Shown: piece by piece, positions 19,997 to 28,574 of the stretch
Numbering within the stretch: position 1 is the first letter of the stretch
How the letters are laid out: the number at the start of each line of letters is the position of its first letter
Assembly: GCA_036381895.1 (NCBI GenBank)
Contig: DASVBY010000039.1
Coordinates: 1-32,154, forward strand
Origin: JACQFZ01 sp036381895
GTDB lineage: Bacteria; Pseudomonadota; Gammaproteobacteria; Acidiferrobacterales; Sulfurifustaceae
Direction: 5' to 3'
Length of the DNA: 32,154 nt
Made by a program: the position numbers and the translations under genes
The notes under the pieces: generated by a model
Told to the model about the DNA's origin: nothing
What the model saw: only the letters and a program-made list of their open reading frames with translations
Database searches by the model: none

Positions 19997-20214
19997 CGGC
20001 GCGAACTCCCTACGGCTCGCGTGCATGCGGCCGCCCGCCGGCATTGCCGCCGACGCCGTCTGCAGCAGCTGCTCGGGGGACCTTCCGGATTCGAGCGCGG
20101 CGCGGGTTCCTGTGCGGCGCGCGGCAGTCGCGCGCCCGCCTGCGGCGTTGCGGGCGAGCGCGAAATATACCGGCGTTCCGACGCCTGCGGAATATCGCGC
20201 GTGCGCCGCCACGG

Positions 20215-21240
20215 TCAGGTCGCCGGAAGCGTGAAGCGTACGGTGCTGCCCTCGCCCGGCGCGGTCTCGATCTCGATGTCGCCGCCGTGCGCCACCACCA
20301 CCCGCCGGGCGACGGCGAGGCCGAGCTCGGTGCCGCGCCGGGGTGCGCCGGTCTGCGCGAACGCGCGCTCGATGAGCTCGGGCGGCATCCCGCGGCCGCT
20401 GTCCTGTACCCAGCACTCGACCGCCCCCTCGCGGCGCAGCGCGCCGACGTGCACCCGCCCCTTCGGCGAGTGCTCGATCGCGTTCGTGATCAGGTTCTGC
20501 AGCGCGCGCTCGAGGAGATCGGGATCGCCGTCGAAGACGATGTCCGCCGGTATTTCGTTCACGAGCTCGACGTCGGCGCCGGCCGCGAGCGAACCGAGCG
20601 TGCCGACCACGCCATCGACGAGGCGCGCGAGCTCGATGCGCGAGCGCACGATGTCGAGGTTCGCCGGCGTCGCGAGATTGCGCTCCTCCTGCAGCAGTTT
20701 CACGATCAGGCCGCGCATGCGCTCGATGTTGCGCTTGATGGCGTCGTGGATCGCGCGCACCCGCTCGCCGGCGCCCGTCTGCCCGAGCTCGCGTTCGGCG
20801 AGGACTATCGCGTAGTAGATCGCCGACAGGGGCGAGCGCAGGTCGTGCACGATGAACTGCAGGTATTCGTTGCGCCGCTCCTTCTCCGCGGCGTCGCGGC
20901 ATTCGATGTACGCCTGCACGGCGCTCTCGATGCCCTCGTCGATGAACCCGTCCACGATGCGCCGGGCGTCGCCGACCGGCGCGAGCGCGTTCGCTTCCGC
21001 GTGCGTCAGGATCGTCCGGCGCAGCAGCTCGTACTCCTGCACCAGCTGCGGCAGCTCGGGACCGAGCGCGAGCCGGCGGGCGTAGAGCGTCGCCGAATAA
21101 CGGCGCAGACTGTCGGACGCGCTTGGCGGCTGCTCGAGCTCGCGCGCGAGCTCATCGAGCATGTCCGGCAGCAGCGGGCGCAGCCGCCCGCTGCCGGGCG
21201 GCGTCCGCCGCGCGAGCTCGGCCTGCCAGGCGGCGAGCAT
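20215..21240 (-). CDS. Sensor histidine kinase with RsbRD-like N-terminal helical domain
   Basis: The 341-residue (from ATG 21240) cytoplasmic kinase has a helical N-terminal region (about 1-115) resembling RsbRD/globin-sensor-type modules. A HisKA domain follows with the phospho-acceptor H132 in LQFIVHDLRSPL, then a HATPase domain with N-box LQNLITNAIEHS, G1 VQDSGRGMP and G2 GTELGLAVAR. No membrane segment or partner response regulator is seen nearby. The N-terminal domain looks clipped at ATG 21240. In frame, 19 more codons lead up to a CTG at 21297, preceded by GGGAGG at a 7-nt spacing; this may be the true start. NDH-2 lies downstream on the same strand, so a redox or respiratory signal is conceivable but unproven. 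Confidence 0.88.
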   Translation of the reverse strand: MLAAWQAELARRTPPGSGRLRPLLPDMLDELARELEQPPSASDSLRRYSATLYARRLALGPELPQLVQEYELLRRTILTHAEANALAPVGDARRIVDGFIDEGIESAVQAYIECRDAAEKERRNEYLQFIVHDLRSPLSAIYYAIVLAERELGQTGAGERVRAIHDAIKRNIERMRGLIVKLLQEERNLATPANLDIVRSRIELARLVDGVVGTLGSLAAGADVELVNEIPADIVFDGDPDLLERALQNLITNAIEHSPKGRVHVGALRREGAVECWVQDSGRGMPPELIERAFAQTGAPRRGTELGLAVARRVVVAHGGDIEIETAPGEGSTVRFTLPAT

Positions 21241-21415
21241 TCGTGCGCCGTCCCGGCGAAGCAGTGCGGCGAGCGCCTGCGGCGTCGCGGGCTCCAGGAC
21301 TGGACCTCCCGACGAGGGTTTGTTTGCCCGCCATTCTCGCGGGCCGGCAACCGCTCGCGTAACTGGTGAAGACCCTAGGGCGCTCTACCGAAGCGGAGCG
21401 CCGGCGTGCGAGGAG

Positions 21416-21872
21416 CTAAGCGCCGTAGCCGCGCGCCATGGAGACGGCGGCGAACACCATGAGCACGATCAAGAGCGCCTGCACGTGGCTGATGAGAGCG
21501 AGCCGGCGCGCGGTCGCGGGGATCGCCACCGCGGTCGGCGAACCGCCGCGGCCGAGGGCGATGCGCCAGCGGATGAGCTTGATCATGGGCTGGACCTCGA
21601 GCACGAGGACGAGCCCGAGCAGCGCCATCTTCGCATGGAAGAGCGCGTTGCCGTTGTAGTACGCCGCGCCCTTGTCGAATCCGCCGAGGTAGCGCCAGAG
21701 CCCCGTCACGATCCAAAGCGCGGCCGCGATGCCCCAAAGGGTGTCGGCGCGGAATACGCGCTGGAGCGCGCGCGCATCCGGCGCTTCGCGCAGCGCCGCA
21801 CCGCTGGATCACGGCGCCGAGACCGAGCCCGAGCGCAATGAGGTGAAGCGCCGCGAGGAAGAGCTGCAGCAT
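21416..21872 (-). pseudogene. DUF2214-type membrane protein gene with a one-base frameshift
   Basis: From ATG 21872 the first 21 codons read LQLFLAALHLIALGLGLGAV, a membrane helix. The frame then turns into arginine-rich nonsense near 21805-21812. In another frame the expected continuation appears at once (SSGAALREAPDARALQRVF, then DTLWGIAAALWIVTGLWRYL, FHAKMALLGLVLVLEVQPM and a last helix) and ends at the TAG 21416-21418. The span is 457 nt, one more than a multiple of 3, so a single extra base (for example one A in the GTGATCC) restores a 151-residue four-helix protein of DUF2214 length. It may be a recent pseudogene, a sequencing error or, less likely, a recoded gene. TATAGT lies 6 nt before the ATG. 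The GMC oxidoreductase gene ends 72 nt upstream. Confidence 0.8.
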
Positions 21873-21878
21873 CCGCGC

Positions 21879-21884
21879 ACTATA
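21879..21884 (-). promoter_or_regulatory. -10-like TATAGT 6 nt before the ATG of the DUF2214-type gene
   Basis: On the minus strand GGTATAGTGCGCGG runs straight into ATG 21872. TCCACC (21907-21902) lies 17 nt further up as a weak -35. There is no Shine-Dalgarno, so the message may start at the AUG. Confidence 0.45.
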
Positions 21885-21944
21885 CCCGGTATCCGCATGG
21901 CGGTGGAGCGGGAGCAGCCCCGATGAGCCGCGGCGGCCGCGCGC

Positions 21945-23534
21945 TCAGCCGGCGCGTTTTCTTCCGGCAACGGTCTGCGCCAGCGCGCTCGCCTGGCGCG
22001 CGGCCATGGCGTAGATCGTGAGCGAGGGGTTCGCGCCGAGGCTCGTCGGAAAGGTCGAGCCGTCGATCACCCAGGCGTTCGTGAGCTGGTGATGCCGGCC
22101 TTCGCTGTTCACGACCGACGTCCGCGGGTCCTCGCCCATGGCGCAGCCGCCCATGACGTGCGCCGAGTAGAGCTGCGCGCGCACCGGCGCGAGCGCGAGC
22201 TCGGTCCCGAGCGCGCGGTCGAGCGCCGACAGGGAACGGTAGCCGGTCGCAGGCGTGTCCATGTGGCTCGGGAGCACGCGCGTCGCCCCGGCCGCGAACT
22301 GGAACTCGGCCATCGAAAGGTAGGCGTGGCGCACGCCCTCCCACAGATAATCGTTGAGGGGATAGTCGAGGACCGGACTGCCGTCATCGGCGAGCGTGAC
22401 CGTCCCGCCCGGGCTATCCGGATGAAAGCCGTCGCGCAGGAGCGCGATCGCCGGGCTCATGTGCGGCAGCTGCTGCATCAGTGCCGCGTGCTCGCGCCCG
22501 AAGGCGAGTACTCCCACCGCGGCCGTGACCGGGTGCAGCGGCGCGATCTCGAGCTTGTAGCCGAGCCGTCCGGCGACGCCATCGCGGAACAGGAACTGGT
22601 TCGAGTACGCCGACTGCGGCGCGCCGTAGAAGGGCTCGATTCGCTCCGGCATCAGCGCGGTGGAGGCATTCGTCACGTGCAGGAACGTGCGCTTGCCGAG
22701 GCGCGCGTGCGGGTCGGGTGCGCCCGAGCGCAGCAGCAGCGCCGGGCTGTTGATGCCGCCGCCCGCGAGCACTACGTACGGCGCCTCGACGCGGATGCGG
22801 ACGCCGGTCGGATCGACGTGGTTCGCCTCGAGCGCGACCGCCTCGACCGCGGTCACGCGGTCGCCTTTGATCTCGAGCCGCTCGGCGCGCGCGCTCGCGA
22901 TGAGCAGCGCCCCGCGCGCGAGTGCCGCCGGGATCGTCGTCACCAGCATCGATTGCTTGGCGTCCACCGGACAGCCCATGCCGCAGTAGCCGAGGTTGCG
23001 GCAGGCTTTGACGTTGCGCGGAATCTGTGCGACGTGCCAGCCGAGCTTCTTGGCGCCGCGGTGCAGCGTGTCGTTGGACGGATTGCGGATCGGCCAGGTT
23101 TCGACGCCGAGGCGCTTTTCCATGCGCTCGAACCAGGGCGCCATCTCCGCCTCGCTCCAGCCCTCGAGCCCGTGCACCTCGGTCCAGTGCGCGAGCGTTT
23201 CGGGCGGCGCGCGAAAGCAGCTGGTCCAGTTCACCGTGGTCGAACCGCCCACGGTGCGTCCCTGCAGGATCGTGATGCCCTTGTCCCGGGTCTTGCGGGC
23301 GCCCACGTTGTAGTAGAGGCGCGTGTACGCCTCGCCCTCGCGCATGCGAAAATCCTTGCGCGTGTAATAGCCGCCTTCCTCGAGCATCACCACCTCGAGT
23401 CCGGCGCTGGCAAGGATCTCCGCCGTGACGCCGCCGCCCGCGCCCGTGCCGATGACGACCACATTGGCCTCGAAGGTGCGATTTCGATCGAGCCGATCGG
23501 CATGGAGTACCTGCGAATCGACGGATTGCGCCAT
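21945..23534 (-). CDS. GMC family FAD-dependent oxidoreductase (large subunit of a gluconate-dehydrogenase-like enzyme)
   Basis: The 529-residue flavoprotein has the FAD-binding motif VVVIGTGAGGGVTAE (residues 25-39), GMC signature stretches (QGRTVGGSTTVNWTSC), a cysteine cluster CRNLGYCGMGCPVD, the active-site region SAHVMGGCAMGEDP and the closing block DGSTFPTSLGANPSLTIYAMA. It would oxidise an alcohol or sugar-type substrate, passing electrons on; the substrate cannot be told. It has no signal peptide of its own. The gene directly upstream encodes a Tat-signal small subunit, so export by hitchhiking is likely (inference from gluconate 2-dehydrogenases). GGAAGGA precedes ATG 23534. The cytochrome c subunit usual in such enzymes is absent; a DUF2214-type membrane gene follows instead. 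Confidence 0.93.
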   Translation of the reverse strand: MAQSVDSQVLHADRLDRNRTFEANVVVIGTGAGGGVTAEILASAGLEVVMLEEGGYYTRKDFRMREGEAYTRLYYNVGARKTRDKGITILQGRTVGGSTTVNWTSCFRAPPETLAHWTEVHGLEGWSEAEMAPWFERMEKRLGVETWPIRNPSNDTLHRGAKKLGWHVAQIPRNVKACRNLGYCGMGCPVDAKQSMLVTTIPAALARGALLIASARAERLEIKGDRVTAVEAVALEANHVDPTGVRIRVEAPYVVLAGGGINSPALLLRSGAPDPHARLGKRTFLHVTNASTALMPERIEPFYGAPQSAYSNQFLFRDGVAGRLGYKLEIAPLHPVTAAVGVLAFGREHAALMQQLPHMSPAIALLRDGFHPDSPGGTVTLADDGSPVLDYPLNDYLWEGVRHAYLSMAEFQFAAGATRVLPSHMDTPATGYRSLSALDRALGTELALAPVRAQLYSAHVMGGCAMGEDPRTSVVNSEGRHHQLTNAWVIDGSTFPTSLGANPSLTIYAMAARQASALAQTVAGRKRAG

Positions 23535-23548
23535 CGGTCCTTCCGCCC

Positions 23549-24106
23549 TCAGGCGATCCTGGGCGGCCCGCCGTAGCCGATTCGCGCCCAGGAGCGCGGG
23601 TTGTCGTACCAGGCGCCGAGAATCAGGTTGTTGAGGCCGACGAACGCCGAACGCAGCAGCACGAAGCGGCTCGTGCGCCACCCGGCGAGGAACTCGCGCA
23701 CGTCCTCGTCGCTCGCCCGATCCCACGAGGTCCAGATGCCGGCCACCAGCGCGCGGGTGATGCTCCGGGTGAGGAGATCGAAGAGGTCGCGGATCTCGCG
23801 CCGCACGACGGGCGGCTGGGAGTCGATCGTCGAGTCGATTCCCCCGAGCACTTCGTCGATGGCGTGCCGGCGCTCCGCGCCGCCCGCGGGCAGCGCGCCC
23901 TCGAGCATCACGGGCACGATGCGCCGCAGCATGCCCGCATCCGCCGCCGTGAGGTGCAGGTAGTCCGTCGTTTCGGCGGGCGCGGCAGCCGCCGGCAGCC
24001 GGCGCCCGAGGAGGAGCAGCGCCGAGCCGGCGATTCCGGCCCGGAGGAAGCGGCGGCGCGCGGCGGCGGGCGGTCCGTGGCTGCGGAAGAGGGCGACGCG
24101 GTTCAT
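23549..24106 (-). CDS. Gluconate 2-dehydrogenase subunit 3-like protein with Tat signal
   Basis: The 185-residue protein starts with a twin-arginine signal (ARRRFLRAG then SALLLLGRRLPAAAAPA). The rest is a helical domain of the gluconate_2-dh3 type, which ends in the family pattern WYDNPRSWARIGYGGPP. In known enzymes this small subunit binds the FAD large subunit and carries it through the Tat system to the periplasm. It is 14 nt upstream of the GMC gene on the same strand, the usual small-large order. ATG 24106 lacks a strong ribosome site. It is divergent from the CoA-transferase gene across 108 bp. No cytochrome c gene accompanies the pair. Confidence 0.88.
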   Translation of the reverse strand: MNRVALFRSHGPPAAARRRFLRAGIAGSALLLLGRRLPAAAAPAETTDYLHLTAADAGMLRRIVPVMLEGALPAGGAERRHAIDEVLGGIDSTIDSQPPVVRREIRDLFDLLTRSITRALVAGIWTSWDRASDEDVREFLAGWRTSRFVLLRSAFVGLNNLILGAWYDNPRSWARIGYGGPPRIA

Positions 24107-24214
24107 GGTCGGCCCCGCGGTGGACGCTGCTTCGTGATCGACGCTCGCCGCGCTGGCGCATGGCGTTCCCGCGGCGACGCTGGTACGCTGCGCGATCATC
24201 TGCCTTGCATTGCC

Positions 24215-25405
24215 ATGCCGTTGCCGCTCGCTCATATCCGCGTGCTCGATCTCTCGCGCGTGCTCGCCGGACCGCACTGTACCATGCTCCTCGGGGATCT
24301 CGGTGCAGAGGTCATCAAGGTCGAACGGCCGCAGTCCGGCGACGATACGCGCCACTGGGGCCCTCCGTTCGTGGGGGGCGAGAGCGCCTACTACCTCGCC
24401 TGCAACCGCAACAAGAAGAGCATTACGCTGAACCTCAAGGCCGCTCGCGGGCGCGAGATTGCGGCCGCGCTCGCCGAGCAGAGCGATGTGCTGGTCGAGA
24501 ACCTGCTGCCGGGGACGCTCGATGAGCTCGGGCTCGGCTACGAGGCGTTGAGCGCGCGCAATCCGCGCCTCGTCTACTGCAGCATCAGCGGCTTCGGGCA
24601 GGACGGGCCGTACCGCGACCGGCCGGGCTACGACCTGCTGGTGCAGGCCATGGGCGGCGTCATGAGCATCACGGGGGAGCCCGACGGCGAGCCGATGAAG
24701 GTGGGTGTCGCGATCTCCGACATCACCGCCGGGCTCTACGCGGCCACGGCGATCCTTGCGGCGCTCGCGGCGCGCGAGCGCACGGGTCGCGGCGACCGCA
24801 TCGACATCTCGCTCCTCGATGCGACGGTGTCGTGGCTCGCGAACGTCGCCTCGTCGTACCTCGTGACCGGCCAGCCGCCCGGACGCTACGGCAATGCGCA
24901 CGCGAGTATCGTGCCGTACCAGGCGTTCCGGGCGGCCGACGACTACTTCGTGGTCGCGGTGGGCAACGACGGTCAATGGCAGCGCTTCTGCCGCGCGATC
25001 GAGCGGCCGGACCTCGCGGCCGACGAGCGCTTTCGCACCAACCCGCAGCGCGTCGAGCGGCGCGCCACGCTGCTGCCGCTGCTCGAGCAGCACTTCGCCG
25101 CGCGTCCGGCCGCTTACTGGCTCGAGCGGCTGGAGCAGGCCGAGGTCCCGGCAGCGCCGGTGAACACGCTCGATCGCGTGTTCGCCGATCCGCAGGTGCT
25201 CGCGCGCGGCATGCTGGTCGAGGCGCAGCACCCGACCATCGGCGCGCTGCGCATGACCGGATCGCCGCTGAAGCTCCGCTCGATCGAGGCGCGGCCGCTC
25301 GAGCCGCCGCCGCTCCTCGGGCAGCATACCGAGGAGGTGCTGCGCGAACGGCTCGGGCTCGAGGCCGCCGAGATCGAGGCGCTGCGCGCCGCGGGCGTCG
25401 TCTAG
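24215..25405 (+). CDS. Family III (CaiB/BaiF) CoA-transferase
   Basis: The 396-residue enzyme moves CoA between acyl groups through an aspartyl-CoA intermediate. The catalytic Asp is D169 in KVGVAISDITAGLYA, at the same residue number as in formyl-CoA transferase and CaiB. Other family blocks are RVLDLSRVLAGPHCTMLLGDLGAEVIKVE split around residues 8-37, NRNKKSITLNL, SGFGQDGPY and the C-terminal PQVLARGML. The acyl substrate cannot be inferred. No acyl-CoA dehydrogenase or ligase gene is adjacent. ATG 24215 lacks a Shine-Dalgarno. Its stop codon shares a CTAG with the stop of the convergent hybrid kinase. Confidence 0.94.
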   Translation: MPLPLAHIRVLDLSRVLAGPHCTMLLGDLGAEVIKVERPQSGDDTRHWGPPFVGGESAYYLACNRNKKSITLNLKAARGREIAAALAEQSDVLVENLLPGTLDELGLGYEALSARNPRLVYCSISGFGQDGPYRDRPGYDLLVQAMGGVMSITGEPDGEPMKVGVAISDITAGLYAATAILAALAARERTGRGDRIDISLLDATVSWLANVASSYLVTGQPPGRYGNAHASIVPYQAFRAADDYFVVAVGNDGQWQRFCRAIERPDLAADERFRTNPQRVERRATLLPLLEQHFAARPAAYWLERLEQAEVPAAPVNTLDRVFADPQVLARGMLVEAQHPTIGALRMTGSPLKLRSIEARPLEPPPLLGQHTEEVLRERLGLEAAEIEALRAAGVV

Positions 25406-27849
25406 CGCATGCCTGCCTGCTCCGCGGACGCCTCGCGCCCGGCGCGCCGCGGCGGCAGCGACGCGAGGTAATCGAGCAGCTCCTCCATGCGCGCGGGCTT
25501 GGTGAAGTGCGCGTCGAAGCCCGCGTGCAGCGCCTGCTCCTTGTCGGCCGCGCGGCCGTAGCCGGTCACCGCGACCAGCGGCAGCCCGCGCAGCTTCTGG
25601 TTGTTGCGAAACTCCTGCGCGATCTGGTAGCCGCTCGCGTCGACCATGTCGATGTCGAGCATGACCACGTCCGGTCCGAACTCGAGCGCGCCGTGCAGCG
25701 CCTCGTTGCCGGTGTAGATGCAGCGGACCTCGTGACCGTGGATGCGCAGCAGCTCCGCCATGCTGTCGACCGCGTCGCGGTTGTCGTCGATCATGAGGAT
25801 CCGTCGCGGCGCGGACGTGCGCCGGGGGACCGGCGCAACCGGCGCCGGCGGCTCGTCGCGCGCGAGGAGCGCGCCGGCCGTGAGCGGCAGCTCGATGCGG
25901 AACTCGCTGCCGCGGTTGAGCCCCGGGCTGTGCGCGCTGATGGTGCCGCCGTGCAGCTCGACGATACGCCGCGCGAAGGCGAGTCCGACGCCCAGGCCGT
26001 CGTGGCCGTTCGCCTGCCCGCTGCGGCGGAACATCTCGAACAGGCGCGGCAGCTCCCGCGGATCGATGCCGTCGCCGCTGTCGCGCACCCGCAGCTGCAC
26101 GCGCTCGCCGCGCACCACGGCGCCGATCGCGATCATGCCGCCGCGCGGCGTGTGCCGCGAGGCGTTGTCGAGCAGGTTGCTCAGGACCTGGACCAGGCGG
26201 GCGCCGTCGACGTCGAGCACGACCGGTTCGGGAGGCAGCTCGACGTGCAGCCGCTGCCCTTTGCGCGCGATCAGCGGCCGCACCGTTTCCACCGCCTGGG
26301 ACACGAGCGCCGGCAGCGGCGTCGGCTCGCGCCGCAGCGCGACGCGTCCCGTCGCGACGCGTGCGAGCTCGAGCAGATCGTCGACGATGCGGCTCAGCTG
26401 GTGCAGCTGGCGGTCGACCACCTCGATGGCCCAGGCGCGGCGGCGCTCGTCGTTCAGGTGCTTGCGGATGATGTCGATGCCGCTCTTGATGGGCGCGAGC
26501 GTGTTGCGCAGCTGGTGTCCGAGCGTCGCCAGGAACTCGTCCTTGCGCTGGTCCGCCATGCGCAGTGCGTCCTCGGCGCGCTGGCGCTCGGTGATGTCGA
26601 TGAACGCCGCGACTGCGCCGCGCGGGCGGCCGTCCTCGTCGTAGAGCGGCACGGCGTTGCCGAGCAGGTGGCGGACGGTGCCGTCGTCGAACACCACGTC
26701 CTCTTCGAAGTTCTCGATCGTCTCGCCGCGCGCGGCGCGCTGCACCGGCAGCTCCTCCGGGGCGAGCTCGCGGCCGCCCTGGAGCACGCGAAACTCGGTG
26801 GGCGCTCCGGGTGCGGACTTGGAGGCGTTCGCGCCTTCCGGCAAACGCAGCAGGTCGCGCCCCACACGGTTGGTGCGGATCACCCGGCACTCGGGATCGT
26901 CCGCGAGGAACACCACTGCAGGAACCGCCTCCATGACCGCCGCGATCTCCTGCGCGCGCGCCCGCTCGCGCGCCTCGCCGCGCCGCAGCGCCTCCTCGAA
27001 GCGCTTGCGCTCGGTGATGTCGACCAGGGTCGCGAAGCAGCCGTAGACCTTGCGGTCCCGGTCGAACAGCGGGGTCGCGCTCACGAGCGTGATGAGGGTG
27101 CTGCCGTCCGCGCGGTGAAGCTCGATCTCCTCGTCGAGCACGGGCTCGCGGGTGCGTGCCGCGCGTTGCAGCGGCAGCTCCTGGGCCGCGAGCTCGCGTC
27201 CGCGGCGCATCGCGCGGAACGGCAGATTCGTCCGGTTCGATTCCGCGAGCGAGACATTGCGGGCGTCATCGAGCTGCAGCATGCGGCGCAGCGCCGGGTT
27301 CGCCAGCACGACGCGGCATTCCGGATCGCGTGCGAACGCGATCCCGACCTCGGTTTTCTCCCAGAGCAGATCGAATTCCTGCACGCGCCGGCGCAGCTCG
27401 TCGTTCAGTCGCTGCTTGTCGCGCTCGGCCTGCCGCCGCTGTGCGATCTCGTGCTCGAGCGCCTGGCGGTGCTCGGCCATCGCATCGAGCTCGCGGCGCA
27501 GACGCGCGGCCACCCACATGACGACGCTGCCGACGACGAGGTAGATCGTGAGCCCGAAAATATCGCCGGCGTGCAGAGCCAGTGTGCCTTGCGCCGGGAT
27601 GAACCGGATGGTGCCGACCACGGCGCCGAGCAGCAAGGCGAGGACGCCGGCCGGAAGGCCCCAGTACCCGGTGACCGCGAGCACCGGCAGGTAATAGAAC
27701 GACCACGTGTACTTGTTTTCGATGAACGGATCGAGCAGCCACCGCAGAGCGGTGGCGGAAAGAACGAGCACCACGGCAAGGACGAACGGGAGAAGCGCGC
27801 GCACAAGCGTCCGAGCCCGGTTCGTGGAGTGCGTAGCGGCGAACGGCAT
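25402..27849 (-). CDS. Hybrid sensor histidine kinase/response regulator with two PAS domains
   Basis: The 815-residue protein has an N-terminal membrane region of about four helices (residues ~15-115, KdpD/DUF4118-like) and a short coiled coil (~115-165). Two PAS/PAC modules follow (~165-285 and ~305-425, each closing with DITER). The HisKA domain has H445 in ATLGHQLRNTLAP, and the HATPase has N-box LSNLLDNASRHTP, G1 DSGDGID and G2 GLGVGLAFAR. A receiver domain (~690-805) has acidic LMIDDNRD, phospho-acceptor D732 in VVMLDIDMV and FTKPA. It probably autophosphorylates and feeds its own receiver; the output partner is not in the window. The PAS pair suggests sensing of redox or small ligands. 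GGAAG lies 9 nt before ATG 27849. Confidence 0.95.
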   Translation of the reverse strand: MPFAATHSTNRARTLVRALLPFVLAVVLVLSATALRWLLDPFIENKYTWSFYYLPVLAVTGYWGLPAGVLALLLGAVVGTIRFIPAQGTLALHAGDIFGLTIYLVVGSVVMWVAARLRRELDAMAEHRQALEHEIAQRRQAERDKQRLNDELRRRVQEFDLLWEKTEVGIAFARDPECRVVLANPALRRMLQLDDARNVSLAESNRTNLPFRAMRRGRELAAQELPLQRAARTREPVLDEEIELHRADGSTLITLVSATPLFDRDRKVYGCFATLVDITERKRFEEALRRGEARERARAQEIAAVMEAVPAVVFLADDPECRVIRTNRVGRDLLRLPEGANASKSAPGAPTEFRVLQGGRELAPEELPVQRAARGETIENFEEDVVFDDGTVRHLLGNAVPLYDEDGRPRGAVAAFIDITERQRAEDALRMADQRKDEFLATLGHQLRNTLAPIKSGIDIIRKHLNDERRRAWAIEVVDRQLHQLSRIVDDLLELARVATGRVALRREPTPLPALVSQAVETVRPLIARKGQRLHVELPPEPVVLDVDGARLVQVLSNLLDNASRHTPRGGMIAIGAVVRGERVQLRVRDSGDGIDPRELPRLFEMFRRSGQANGHDGLGVGLAFARRIVELHGGTISAHSPGLNRGSEFRIELPLTAGALLARDEPPAPVAPVPRRTSAPRRILMIDDNRDAVDSMAELLRIHGHEVRCIYTGNEALHGALEFGPDVVMLDIDMVDASGYQIAQEFRNNQKLRGLPLVAVTGYGRAADKEQALHAGFDAHFTKPARMEELLDYLASLPPRRAGREASAEQAGMR

Positions 27850-27995
27850 GAGTTCGGCTTCCGGAGAAAGGAACCACTTATGCTACGGGGTTGGCGCGCA
27901 AAACGGTACTTAAGCCCATGATTTGAAAAGGGGATTGGGTTGCAATCGGATGAGCGGACTTCCTTGGCGGGCAGCCTTCACATGGGGACGCGCTC

Positions 27996-28024
27996 CTGGC
28001 ATCGCTGTGCCGCGGGCGTATACT
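27996..28024 (+). promoter_or_regulatory. Promoter candidate for the Mpo1-like gene
   Basis: CTGGCA (27996-28001, four of six matches) and TATACT (28019-28024) are 17 nt apart. The predicted leader is about 27 nt and holds GCAGGAGG. This is the best-formed two-box promoter in the window. Confidence 0.6.
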
Positions 28025-28057
28025 GACGCCGGTTCCACGATTGTTGCAGGAGGGCCC

Positions 28058-28393
28058 ATGGAACGAGTCGAGAAAACCGCGGACGCCGTTCCCCAGACCT
28101 TTCACAGCATCAAGGAGTTCTATCCGTTCTACCTGAGCCAGCACGAGTCGCGCACGAACCGGCGGCTGCATTTCGTCGGTACGACCATCGTCATCGCTTT
28201 GGCGATCGCGGCTGTCGTGAGCGGGAACTGGTGGCTGCTGATCGGGCTGCCGATCGCGGGCTACGGCTTCGCCTGGGTGGGGCATTTCGCGTTCGAGAAG
28301 AACAAGCCCGCGACCTTCACGTATCCGTTCTACAGCCTTGCCTGCGATTTCGTGATGTACAAGGACATACTGACGGGTCGCATCAAGTTCTGA
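28058..28393 (+). CDS. DUF962/Mpo1-like membrane protein
   Basis: The 111-residue protein has the DUF962 layout. A cytoplasmic start carries FYPFYLSQHESRTNRRLHFVG, two hydrophobic hairpin helices follow (TTIVIALAIAAVVSG and WWLLIGLPIAGYGFAWVGHF), and the tail carries FEKNKPATFTYPFYSLACD. The histidines in QHESR, RLHF and GHFAFE match the positions used for iron in yeast Mpo1, a 2-hydroxy fatty acid dioxygenase. A fatty-acid alpha-oxidation role in bacteria is plausible but not shown. GCAGGAGG precedes ATG 28058. It stands alone between its own promoter and a strong terminator. Confidence 0.9.
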   Translation: MERVEKTADAVPQTFHSIKEFYPFYLSQHESRTNRRLHFVGTTIVIALAIAAVVSGNWWLLIGLPIAGYGFAWVGHFAFEKNKPATFTYPFYSLACDFVMYKDILTGRIKF

Positions 28394-28420
28394 GGCCGGC
28401 GCGAGCGGCCGTTCGGGGAG

Positions 28421-28451
28421 AACAGGAGGCGCGAGCCTCCTGTTTTCGTTT
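28421..28451 (+). terminator. Rho-independent terminator after the Mpo1-like gene
   Basis: AACAGGAGGC (28421-28430) pairs perfectly with GCCTCCTGTT (28435-28444) around a GCGA tetraloop, followed by TTCGTTT. The A/T ends of the stem make it partly usable on the other strand as well, for the sulfurtransferase transcript coming from the right. Confidence 0.88.
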
Positions 28452-28574
28452 CGGCGGGTGCGGAGCGCGGGTGAGGGCGCGAGCGCCGAATCCGCGCGGT
28501 TCCTCATCCCGGCTCCGCTTCGCTCGATCCGGCCTGCGTCCCACTGCCGCCGGCCGGCGGCGGTTTTCGTCCCG

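Noticed and set aside
23549..26890. Minus-strand frame of 1113 codons covering the Tat-signal subunit
   Set aside because: Only the last 185 codons are coding; the rest is antisense to the CoA-transferase or out of frame with the kinase.
24832..27921. Plus-strand frame of 1029 codons
   Set aside because: It overlaps the CoA-transferase 3' half and lies antisense to the hybrid kinase; no domain is visible and the real genes are complete.
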